Position numbers and translations under genes: made by a program. Shown here piece by piece: positions 1 to 5,987 of a stretch of DNA of 10,705 nucleotides. Positions within the stretch are counted from its first letter, which is position 1; every line of letters starts with the position of its first letter. Location of the stretch: positions 1 through 10,705 of the forward strand of contig JAEVZY010000353.1 in the NCBI GenBank assembly GCA_023392035.1, read 5' to 3'. The notes under the pieces are model-generated. The model worked only from the letters and a program-made list of their open reading frames with translations. It searched no databases and had not been told where the DNA came from. The DNA comes from Pseudomonadota bacterium (GTDB taxonomy: Bacteria; Pseudomonadota; Gammaproteobacteria; Burkholderiales; Burkholderiaceae_D).

Positions 1-1
1 G

Positions 2-1894
2 GCCAAGTCCGCCCCCGGCGCCGCCGCGCCGCTGGTGCGGGTACGCGCCGACGTGCTGGATCGCCTGGTCAACCAGGCCGGTGAAGTGTCCATTGCCCGT
101 TCGCGCGCCGAGACGGAAATCGAAGGACTGCGCCATTCGCTGTCGGACCTGACCGAAAACGTGGCGCGCCTGCGCACCCAGTTGCGCGAAATCGAAATCC
201 AGGCCGAGTCGCAAATGACTTCGCACATGGCCTCCGCCAATGAGCGCGAATTCGACCCGCTGGAATTCGACCGCTTCACCCGGCTGCAGGAACTGACGCG
301 CATGATGGCCGAGAGCGTGAGCGACGTCGCCTCCCTGCAAGGCAGCCTGACGCGCACCCTGGACAATACCGGCGCCGCGCTCAACAACCAGGCGCGCCTG
401 ACGCGCGACCTGCAGCAGGACCTGATGCGGGTGCGCATGGTGCAATTCGGCAGCATCGCCGAGCGCCTGTATCGCGTCACGCGCCAGGCAGCCAAGGAAA
501 CCGACAAGCGCATCAACCTCGATTTGCGCGGCGCCAGCGTCGAGCTGGATCGCGGCGTGCTGGAAAAAATGGTGGGCCCGTTCGAGCATCTGCTGCGCAA
601 TGCAATCGTGCACGGCATCGAAACGCGGGCCGAACGCAGCGCCGCCGGCAAGTCCGAAATCGGCGAGATCCAGGTGGAAGTGCGGCAGGAAGGCAATGAG
701 ATCGTCCTGCAGTTTGCCGACGACGGTCGCGGCCTGGACCTGGGCCGCATCGACGCCAAGGCGCGCCAGCTCGGCTTGCTGGCCGAGGGCGCATCCGCCA
801 GCGAAGGCGAATTGCGCGAACTGATTTTCCATCCCGGCTTTACCACGGCCGAACAGGTGACGGCCTTGGCCGGACGCGGCGTCGGCATGGATGCCGTGCG
901 CTCGGAAGCGGCGGCGCTGGGCGGTCGGATCGAAGTGCAAAGCGAAGCCGGCCGTGGCGCGCGCTTCCTGGTGCGCCTGCCCTTGACGCTGGCCGTGACC
1001 CAGGTGGTGCTGCTCTCCGCCGGCGGTCGCACCTATGCCGTGCCTTCGGTGCTGGTGGAGCAGGTGCAGCAGTTGAAGTCGCAGCCGCTGGCGGCCGCCT
1101 ACAACGACAATGGCCTGGCCTGGCTCGGCCAGCGCGTGCCGCTGCACTATCTGCCGGCCTTGCTGGGCGATGCCGGCGCGGCGCCGGTGACCCAGCAATA
1201 CTCGCCGGTGGTCATCATGAAGAGCGGCCAGGAGCGGGTCGCCATCCACGTCGATGAAGTGGTGGGCAACCGCGAGGTGGTGGTCAAGAACATCGGGCCG
1301 CAGTTGTCGCGCCTGGCGGGCGTGGCGGGCGCCACCGTGCTGGGTAGCGGCGAGGTGGTGCTGATCCTGAACCCGGTGCCGCTGGCGGCGCGTGCCGCGC
1401 TCCAGCCTTTGCGCGCACCGCGCATTCTCGATTCCAATGCGCCGCAGGACATGGGCGCGGTGGCCGAGATGAAGGGCGCGGGCAGCGCTCCGGTGCAGGG
1501 CTTGCGCTCGCAGGCGGTGGTGATGGTGGTGGACGATTCGCTGACCGTGCGCCGCGTCACCCAGCGCTTGCTGGCGCGCGAGTCTTATCAGGTCGTGCTG
1601 GCCAAGGATGGCGTGGAGGCGCTGGAGCAACTGCAATCCATTACGCCGGACGTGATGCTGGTGGACATCGAGATGCCGCGCATGGATGGCTTCGATCTCA
1701 CGCGCAATGTGCGCAGCGATGTCCGCACGCGCGACATTCCCATCATCATGATTACTTCGCGCACCGCTGCCAAGCATCGCAACTATGCCCTGGAGCTGGG
1801 GGTGAACGAGTATCTCGGCAAGCCTTACCAGGAACTGGAGTTGCTGGACCTGGTGAAGGGGTTTGTGGCGCAGAAGGCGGAGAGCGCTGTTTGA
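2..1894 (+). CDS. chpA: ChpA/PilL-type hybrid CheA histidine kinase, C-terminal part (5' truncated by window)
   Basis: Signal-transducing kinase of the Pil-Chp chemosensory system that controls type IV pilus twitching; it would phosphorylate PilG/PilH-type regulators. The frame is open to the left edge, so the GTG at 35 is an internal Val codon and not the start. Numbering from that codon: a helical dimerisation region lies at about 1-150. The HATPase follows, with an N box (HLLRNAIVHG, 185-194), a G1 box (DDGRGLD, 229-235) and a G2 box (GRGVGMDAV, 280-288). A CheW-like domain lies at about 318-450 and a receiver at about 494-612, with acidic pocket D500/D501, phosphoacceptor D544, T574 and K596. 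The Hpt domains expected at the N-terminus are not in the window. The ATPase and receiver motifs look intact. Resemblance to PilL/ChpA and position beside yqgE-ruvX-pyrR-pyrB, as I recall from Pseudomonas, favour ChpA over flagellar CheA, which lacks a C-terminal receiver. Confidence 0.9.
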   Translation, partial: AKSAPGAAAPLVRVRADVLDRLVNQAGEVSIARSRAETEIEGLRHSLSDLTENVARLRTQLREIEIQAESQMTSHMASANEREFDPLEFDRFTRLQELTRMMAESVSDVASLQGSLTRTLDNTGAALNNQARLTRDLQQDLMRVRMVQFGSIAERLYRVTRQAAKETDKRINLDLRGASVELDRGVLEKMVGPFEHLLRNAIVHGIETRAERSAAGKSEIGEIQVEVRQEGNEIVLQFADDGRGLDLGRIDAKARQLGLLAEGASASEGELRELIFHPGFTTAEQVTALAGRGVGMDAVRSEAAALGGRIEVQSEAGRGARFLVRLPLTLAVTQVVLLSAGGRTYAVPSVLVEQVQQLKSQPLAAAYNDNGLAWLGQRVPLHYLPALLGDAGAAPVTQQYSPVVIMKSGQERVAIHVDEVVGNREVVVKNIGPQLSRLAGVAGATVLGSGEVVLILNPVPLAARAALQPLRAPRILDSNAPQDMGAVAEMKGAGSAPVQGLRSQAVVMVVDDSLTVRRVTQRLLARESYQVVLAKDGVEALEQLQSITPDVMLVDIEMPRMDGFDLTRNVRSDVRTRDIPIIMITSRTAAKHRNYALELGVNEYLGKPYQELELLDLVKGFVAQKAESAV

Positions 1895-1948
1895 CGGCTG
1901 GTGCTTGTCTGGTTTTGTTTTGGCCTGCGGCCGGCTTGTGGTTGTGAA

Positions 1949-1970
1949 GCGGGGTAGCCCCCCGCGGGGC
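1949..1970 (+). terminator. Competing GC hairpins after chpA, possible terminator
   Basis: Two mutually exclusive stems are visible: GCGGGG (1949-1954) with CCCCGC (1960-1965) around a 5-base loop, and GCCCC (1957-1961) with GGGGC (1966-1970) around a 4-base loop. They lie 55-76 bases after the chpA stop, where a terminator could separate chpA from yqgE. There is no immediate T-tract; the first T-rich stretch (ctttgttcttgt) starts five bases beyond the stem. A classical intrinsic terminator is therefore doubtful, and the stems could simply be the edge of the repeat-like element. Confidence 0.25.
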
Positions 1971-1973
1971 CTC

Positions 1974-2003
1974 ACTTTGTTCTTGTCGCGCCAAGAAAAA
2001 AGT
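1974..2003. repeat. Inverted repeat with 12-base arms, one mismatch
   Basis: The left arm 1974-1985 (actttgttcttg) pairs with the right arm 1992-2003 (caagaaaaaagt) around the loop tcgcgc. Eleven of twelve positions pair; the mismatch is G1979 against A1998. No T-run follows on either strand, so it does not read as an intrinsic terminator. It is the most distinctive structural part of the repeat-like intergenic block. Confidence 0.7.
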
Positions 2004-2062
2004 AAGCAAAAAAGAAGGCGCTAAAGACCATTTGGCCAGTGGTTTTTGCTGGACAACCTGCC

Positions 2063-2093
2063 CTGCAGCTGCAGTCTTGCGGAGTGCGCACTC
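2063..2093. repeat. Two perfect 12-base palindromes, 8 bases apart (7-base spacer)
   Basis: CTGCAGCTGCAG (2063-2074) and GAGTGCGCACTC (2082-2093) are each identical to their own reverse complement. They differ in sequence, so they are not a repeated operator. They lie about 130-160 bases upstream of the proposed yqgE -10. They could be dimeric-protein sites, cruciform-forming sequence or part of a dispersed repeat; nothing in the sequence decides between these. Confidence 0.6.
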
Positions 2094-2220
2094 GGCCAGT
2101 ACGGCCAGCCTCCTTGCGCGCTTCTGTACCCTGGTCCGTTCAGTCCCACGAGAATCGTTTCGCTTGCGCATCGCTTTGCTCGCGCCCTTGGTCGCTGCGG
2201 AGTGGGGGCTTGGGCAAAAC

Positions 2221-2229
2221 TGCTAGAAT
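2221..2229 (+). promoter_or_regulatory. Extended -10 promoter candidate for the yqgE-pyr operon
   Basis: TGCTAGAAT matches the extended -10 form TGnTATAAT with one mismatch. No good -35 hexamer is found at a 16-18 base spacing, which an extended -10 can tolerate. The distance from the last T (2229) to the A of the yqgE ATG (2237) is seven bases, so transcription would begin at or next to the start codon. No Shine-Dalgarno-like sequence lies before this ATG, which fits a leaderless or nearly leaderless mRNA. The signal is inferred from sequence only. Confidence 0.5.
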
Positions 2230-2236
2230 CGCGGCC

Positions 2237-2863
2237 ATGTCTTCGTCCAAATCCCCTCACGATTCCCCGGACGCTTCCGCTGGCGATTCCACGCCTGCCA
2301 TGCAGCTGGCGGACCATTTCCTGATTGCGATGCCCTCCATGCTCGACCCGGTTTTCGGCGGCACGGTGGTCTATGTTTGTGAGCACAATGATAACGGCGC
2401 GCTTGGCTTGATCATTAACAAGCCGACCGACATGACGCTGGATGTGCTGTTCGAGCGGCTGGACCTGAAACTCGAAATCCAGCCGGCGCCCGAGCGGGAC
2501 GGGCCGTCCACCATCCTGTTCGGCGGACCGGTGCAGGTCGAGCGCGGCTTTGTGCTGCATGCGCCGCATGGCAGTTATTCGTCCACCATGCGCGTCACCG
2601 ACGAGGTGGTGCTGACCACTTCGCGCGACGTGCTGGAAGCGGCGGCGGCCGGCAGCGGGCCGGCGCGCATGACGGTCACCCTGGGCTGCGCGGGTTGGAG
2701 CGCCGGCCAGCTGGAAGAGGAAATCGCCCGCAACGGCTGGCTGACGGTGCCGGCCGATCCCGCCATCATTTTCGATCTGCCCCTGCAGGAACGCTTCACG
2801 GCGGCGCTCAAGCTGCTGGGCATAGACCCTTACATGCTGAGCGGCCAGGCCGGGCATGCATGA
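2237..2863 (+). CDS. yqgE: YqgE/AlgH family (UPF0301) protein
   Basis: A 208-residue member of the UPF0301/DUF179 family; E. coli YqgE and Pseudomonas AlgH belong here, and the biochemical role is not settled. The family signature is clear: LADHFLIAMPSM at 24-35, followed by an FGGTVVYVCEHN-type strand and then GALGLIINKP at 54-63; FGGPVQ at 95-100; and a conserved TLGCAGWSAGQLEEEI segment at 148-163. I chose the ATG at 2237 because homology begins shortly after it. The frame stays open upstream to 2039, but that stretch is repeat-like intergenic sequence and not YqgE. The first 22 or so residues are Ser/Asp/Pro-rich and probably disordered. No signal peptide or membrane segment is evident, so the protein is probably cytoplasmic. 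It is three bases from ruvX; yqgE-ruvX pairing is widespread. Confidence 0.92.
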   Translation: MSSSKSPHDSPDASAGDSTPAMQLADHFLIAMPSMLDPVFGGTVVYVCEHNDNGALGLIINKPTDMTLDVLFERLDLKLEIQPAPERDGPSTILFGGPVQVERGFVLHAPHGSYSSTMRVTDEVVLTTSRDVLEAAAAGSGPARMTVTLGCAGWSAGQLEEEIARNGWLTVPADPAIIFDLPLQERFTAALKLLGIDPYMLSGQAGHA

Positions 2864-2866
2864 ATC

Positions 2867-3256
2867 TTGAAAACCTGCATCGCCTTTGATTTCGGCTTGA
2901 AGCGCATCGGCGTGGCGCTGGGCAATACCCTGGTTTGCCATGCGCAGCCGCTGACCGTGATTGAAGAGGCCACCAATGAAGGCAAATTCCAGGCAATTGA
3001 AAGCCTGCTGAAAACCTGGCAGCCGGACCTGGCGGTGGTGGGACTGCCGCTGCATCCGGATGGCGCCGAGCACGAGATGACGATAAGATGCCGACGCTTT
3101 GCCAACCAGTTGCACGGCCGCTACGGCCTGGAAACCGTATTGGTGGACGAACGTTACAGCTCGGCGGTGTTGTCCGGGCGCCGCGGCGAACGCATCGATG
3201 CGCAGGCAGCCGCGCTCATCCTGCAACAGTACTTTGACCAACATGCCCAATCCTGA
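2867..3256 (+). CDS. ruvX: RuvX/YqgF family Holliday junction resolvase-like nuclease
   Basis: A 129-residue RNase H-fold protein of the YqgF family, linked to Holliday-junction resolution and, in E. coli, to processing of the 16S rRNA precursor 5' end. Visible motifs are FDFGLKRIGVALG at 7-19 with the first acidic residue D8, VVGLPLHPDG at 57-66, VDERYSSA at 93-100 (D94/E95), and RIDAQAAALILQQYF at 109-123 with D111. The acidic set expected for metal-dependent catalysis appears intact, and the length is near the usual ~138 residues. The start is a TTG: an in-frame stop (the yqgE TGA, 2861-2863) lies two codons upstream and there is no in-frame ATG before the conserved motif. No strong Shine-Dalgarno is visible, so translation may be coupled to yqgE. 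The gene overlaps pyrR by 14 bases. Confidence 0.92.
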   Translation: MKTCIAFDFGLKRIGVALGNTLVCHAQPLTVIEEATNEGKFQAIESLLKTWQPDLAVVGLPLHPDGAEHEMTIRCRRFANQLHGRYGLETVLVDERYSSAVLSGRRGERIDAQAAALILQQYFDQHAQS

Positions 3257-3749
3257 TCTCAACGCCGAAGCGCTGTACCGGCAGTTGGCCGAGCGCGTCA
3301 AAGCCGCGCTGGCCGGGCTGCCCGATGCGGCCATCGTCGGCATCCATTCCGGCGGCGCCTGGCTGGCCGAGCGCCTGGCCGAAGAGCTGAACCTGAAAGA
3401 CCGGCTCGGCTTCATCGATGTGTCCTTCTACCGCGACGACTTCGCCGAGAAAGGCTTGCATGCCCAGGTCAAGCCGACCCAGATCGGCTTCCCGGTGGAT
3501 GGCGCGTCCATCCTGCTGGTGGACGATGTGCTGTACACCGGGCGCACCACGCGCGCCGCAATCAATGAATTGTTCGACTATGGCCGGCCCGAGCGGGTGA
3601 TGCTGGCGGCCCTGGTCGATCGCGGCGAACGCGAATTGCCGATCGCCGCCGACTTTGTCGCTGCCAGCGTCAGCCTGCCGCCGGGCCAGTCGCTGGTCTT
3701 GCAGCGCGCTGAAAACGGCAGCCTTTCCTTCACGCTAGACCATGCATAA
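3243..3749 (+). CDS. pyrR: PyrR-type phosphoribosyltransferase / pyrimidine regulator
   Basis: A 168-residue type I phosphoribosyltransferase; PyrR proteins bind PRPP/UMP, often have uracil phosphoribosyltransferase activity and regulate pyrimidine genes. The PRPP loop is complete (LLVDDVLYTGRTT, 91-103), as are GIHSGGAWLAERLA (33-46), the FIDVSFYRDD segment (57-66) and the LVDRGERELPI stretch (124-134). The ATG at 3243 lies inside the ruvX 3' end, and the stop overlaps the pyrB ATG by 8 bases, so translation is probably coupled on both sides. Compared with Bacillus subtilis PyrR as I recall it, the N-terminal ALTRIAHE is ALYRQLAE here and PIRADY is PIAADF, so positions reported to bind RNA are changed. 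Enzymatic function is plausible; Bacillus-style attenuation is doubtful. Confidence 0.93.
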   Translation: MPNPDLNAEALYRQLAERVKAALAGLPDAAIVGIHSGGAWLAERLAEELNLKDRLGFIDVSFYRDDFAEKGLHAQVKPTQIGFPVDGASILLVDDVLYTGRTTRAAINELFDYGRPERVMLAALVDRGERELPIAADFVAASVSLPPGQSLVLQRAENGSLSFTLDHA

Positions 3750-4701
3750 TCCGCAACTGAACAAGAACGGCGAGCTGCAACACCTGCTCACCATCGAAGG
3801 CCTGCCGCAGGCGGTCATCACCCGCATTCTGGATACCGCTTCCACCTTCGTCAGCATCGGCGAGCGCGAAGTGAAGAAGGTGCCGCTATTGCGCGGCAAA
3901 AGCGTGTTCAATCTCTTCTTCGAGAATTCCACGCGCACCCGCACCACCTTTGAGATCGCCTCCAAGCGGCTGTCGGCGGATGTCATCAACCTCAACATCG
4001 CCGCTTCCAGCACCTCCAAGGGCGAGTCGCTGCTGGACACCATCGACAACCTGTCGGCCATGCATGCCGACATGTTCGTGGTGCGCCACGCGCAATCCGG
4101 CGCGCCCTACATGATCGCGCGCCATCTGTCTGAAACCAACCAGTCGCATGTGCACGTGGTGAACGCCGGCGACGGCCGCCATGCCCATCCGACCCAGGGC
4201 TTGCTGGACATGTACACCATCCGCCACTACAAGAAGGATTTTTCCAACTTGCGGGTGGCGATCGTCGGCGACATCCTGCACAGCCGGGTGGCGCGCTCCG
4301 ACATCCATGCACTCACCACGCTGGGCGTGCCGGAAGTGCGCGCCATCGGACCGCATACCCTGATGCCGGGCGGCCTGGAACAGATGGGCGTGCGCGTCTT
4401 CACCGACATGAACGAGGGCCTGAAAGACGTCGACGTCATCATCATGCTGCGCCTGCAGAACGAGCGCATGAGCGGCGCGTTGCTGCCTTCGGCCCAGGAG
4501 TTCTTCAAAAGCTGGGGCCTGACCCCGGAACGGCTGGCACTGGCCAAACCGGACGCAATCGTCATGCATCCCGGTCCCATGAACCGCGGGGTGGAAATCG
4601 ATTCGGCGGTGGCCGACGGCTCGCAGGCAGTGATACTGCCGCAGGTGACCTTCGGCATCGCGGTGCGCATGGCGGTGATGAGCATACTGGCAGGGAATTG
4701 A
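3742..4701 (+). CDS. pyrB: Aspartate carbamoyltransferase catalytic chain
   Basis: Catalyses carbamoyl phosphate + L-aspartate to N-carbamoyl-L-aspartate, the committed step of pyrimidine synthesis in the cytoplasm. In the 319-residue chain the carbamoyl-phosphate loop FFENSTRTRTTFE (59-71, S63-T66) is intact. So are the mobile loop with K93 (STSKGES), the VVRH segment (113-116), HPTQ (149-152), R182 in HSRVA, and the aspartate-binding MLRLQNER (235-242) and HPGPMNRG (276-283) motifs. All catalytic positions I can check are present. The ATG at 3742 overlaps the end of pyrR by 8 bases. The next gene, four bases on, encodes a dihydroorotase homologue lacking metal ligands. This is the hallmark of class A ATCases, where six PyrB and six PyrC' chains form a dodecamer; no regulatory pyrI chain is seen here. 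Confidence 0.97.
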   Translation: MHNPQLNKNGELQHLLTIEGLPQAVITRILDTASTFVSIGEREVKKVPLLRGKSVFNLFFENSTRTRTTFEIASKRLSADVINLNIAASSTSKGESLLDTIDNLSAMHADMFVVRHAQSGAPYMIARHLSETNQSHVHVVNAGDGRHAHPTQGLLDMYTIRHYKKDFSNLRVAIVGDILHSRVARSDIHALTTLGVPEVRAIGPHTLMPGGLEQMGVRVFTDMNEGLKDVDVIIMLRLQNERMSGALLPSAQEFFKSWGLTPERLALAKPDAIVMHPGPMNRGVEIDSAVADGSQAVILPQVTFGIAVRMAVMSILAGN

Positions 4702-4705
4702 GGCA

Positions 4706-5986
4706 ATGAAGCTTGAGATCGTGAATGGCCGCGTGCTCGACCCGGCCAATGGCGTGGACCAGAATGCGACCCTGTATGTCGCCGACGGCAAGGTGGCTGC
4801 GCTGGGCCAGGCGCCCGCCGGCTGGAAAGCCGACAGCAGCATCGATGCCGCCGGCATGCTGGTGCTGCCGGGACTGGTGGACCTGTCGGCGCGCCTGCGC
4901 GAGCCGGGCTATGAGTACAAGGCCACGCTGGAATCCGAATTGCGGGCGGCGCTGCAGGGCGGCGTCACCAGCCTGGTCTGTCCGCCGGACACCGATCCGG
5001 TGCTGGATGAGCCGGGCCTGGTGGAAATGCTGACCCACCGCGCGCGCCAGTTGAACCAGGCGCATGTGTATCCGCTGGGCGCGCTGACCATGGGTCTGAG
5101 GGGCGAAGCCCTGACCGAAATGGCGGAGCTGACCGACTCCGGCTGCATCGGCTTTTCGCAAGCCGATCACGCCATCACCGACACCACGGTGCTGCTGCGC
5201 GCGCTGCAATATGCCAAGACTTTCGGCTACACCGTCTGGCTGCGGCCGCAGGATGCCTGGCTGGGACGCAATGGCGTGGCCCATAGCGGCGCGCTGGCCT
5301 CGCGCCTGGGCCTGGCCGGCGTGCCGGTGATGGCCGAGACCATCGCCCTGAACACCATTTTCGAACTGGTGCGCGCCACCGGCGCGCGCGTGCATCTGTG
5401 CCGCATTTCTTCCGGCGCCGGCATCGAATTGATCCGCGCGGCCAGGAAAGAGGGCTTGCCCATCAGCTGCGACGTCGGCGCCCACCATGTGCACATGACC
5501 GACATGGACATCGGCTTCTTCGATCCCAATGCGCGCCTGGTGCCGCCGCTGCGTTCGCAGCGCGACCGCGATGCCATACGCGCCGGCCTGGCCGATGGCA
5601 CCATCGACGCCATCTGTTCCGACCACACGCCGGTGGATGACGACGAAAAGCTGCTGCCCTTCGGCGAGGCGTCGCCCGGCGCCACCGGCCTGGAGCTGTT
5701 GCTGGCCCTGGCGCTGCGCTGGAGCCAGGAAGGCGCGAGCCTGTCGCAAGCGCTGGCCAAGGTCACCAGCGAACCGGCGCGGGTGCTGGGCCTGGCGGCC
5801 GGCCAGCTTGGCGTGGGCAGTGACGCCGACATTTGCATCGTCAATCCGCAGGCGCGCTGGAAAGTGGAGAAGGGCGCCCTGGCCAGCCAGGGCAAGCACA
5901 CGCCTTTCCTCGGCTATGAATTGCAGGGCCAGGTGCAGATGACCCTGGTCGGCGGCCAGGTGATGTATCGCCGCCAGGCGGCCTGA
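4706..5986 (+). CDS. pyrC': Non-catalytic dihydroorotase homologue, ATCase partner PyrC'
   Basis: A 426-residue amidohydrolase-fold protein, full length for type I dihydroorotase but predicted inactive. The metal motif DxHxHxRxPG reads DLSARLREPG (59-68), so both histidines are replaced (S61, R63). The carboxylated-lysine/Asp region reads FSQAD (150-154). The HAED-type histidine is R180 (WLRPQD) and the CH(I/V)S histidine is R233 (LCRIS). Only the SDH aspartate (D306) survives. In Pseudomonas such a PyrC' is required to assemble active class A ATCase with PyrB and does not hydrolyse dihydroorotate. The start ATG is preceded by GAGG at 4700-4703 and AGGGA at 4692-4696. It lies four bases after pyrB and one base before plsC. 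An active dihydroorotase should be encoded elsewhere. The alternative, an unrecognised hydrolase with other chemistry, is less likely. Confidence 0.93.
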   Translation: MKLEIVNGRVLDPANGVDQNATLYVADGKVAALGQAPAGWKADSSIDAAGMLVLPGLVDLSARLREPGYEYKATLESELRAALQGGVTSLVCPPDTDPVLDEPGLVEMLTHRARQLNQAHVYPLGALTMGLRGEALTEMAELTDSGCIGFSQADHAITDTTVLLRALQYAKTFGYTVWLRPQDAWLGRNGVAHSGALASRLGLAGVPVMAETIALNTIFELVRATGARVHLCRISSGAGIELIRAARKEGLPISCDVGAHHVHMTDMDIGFFDPNARLVPPLRSQRDRDAIRAGLADGTIDAICSDHTPVDDDEKLLPFGEASPGATGLELLLALALRWSQEGASLSQALAKVTSEPARVLGLAAGQLGVGSDADICIVNPQARWKVEKGALASQGKHTPFLGYELQGQVQMTLVGGQVMYRRQAA

Positions 5987-5987
5987 T

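Larger units (their letters stand above)
1949..2215. repeat. Gene-free region resembling a dispersed intergenic repeat of proteobacteria
   Basis: Most of the 342 bases between the chpA stop (1894) and the yqgE start (2237) hold no credible gene. From about 1949 the order is a GC hairpin, an inverted repeat with a purine-rich arm (1974-2003), an A-rich block with runs of six A (1996-2022), then CT-rich sequence with short motifs such as tttgctcg. From memory, this order (GC hairpin, cacttt...caagaa...agtaagcaaa...gaaggcg, then gctttgctcg-type sequence) recurs between genes in many beta- and gammaproteobacterial genomes. The composition differs sharply from the flanking coding DNA. The boundaries are approximate, and membership in a repeat family is inference from recall without a search. 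Confidence 0.4.

Noticed and set aside
35..37. GTG as a genuine start of a short CheA-like protein.
   Set aside because: The frame is open to the window edge with an Ala/Pro linker before it, and Hpt domains are expected upstream.
2039..2236. Possible 66-residue N-terminal extension of YqgE from a GTG at 2039.
   Set aside because: The stretch is repeat-like with no YqgE homology, and the family start plus a promoter candidate sit at 2221-2237.
2021..3415. Long minus-strand frame (464 codons) opposite yqgE, ruvX and pyrR.
   Set aside because: It is antisense to three recognised genes, has no recognisable motif and has a composition typical of GC-rich complementary frames.
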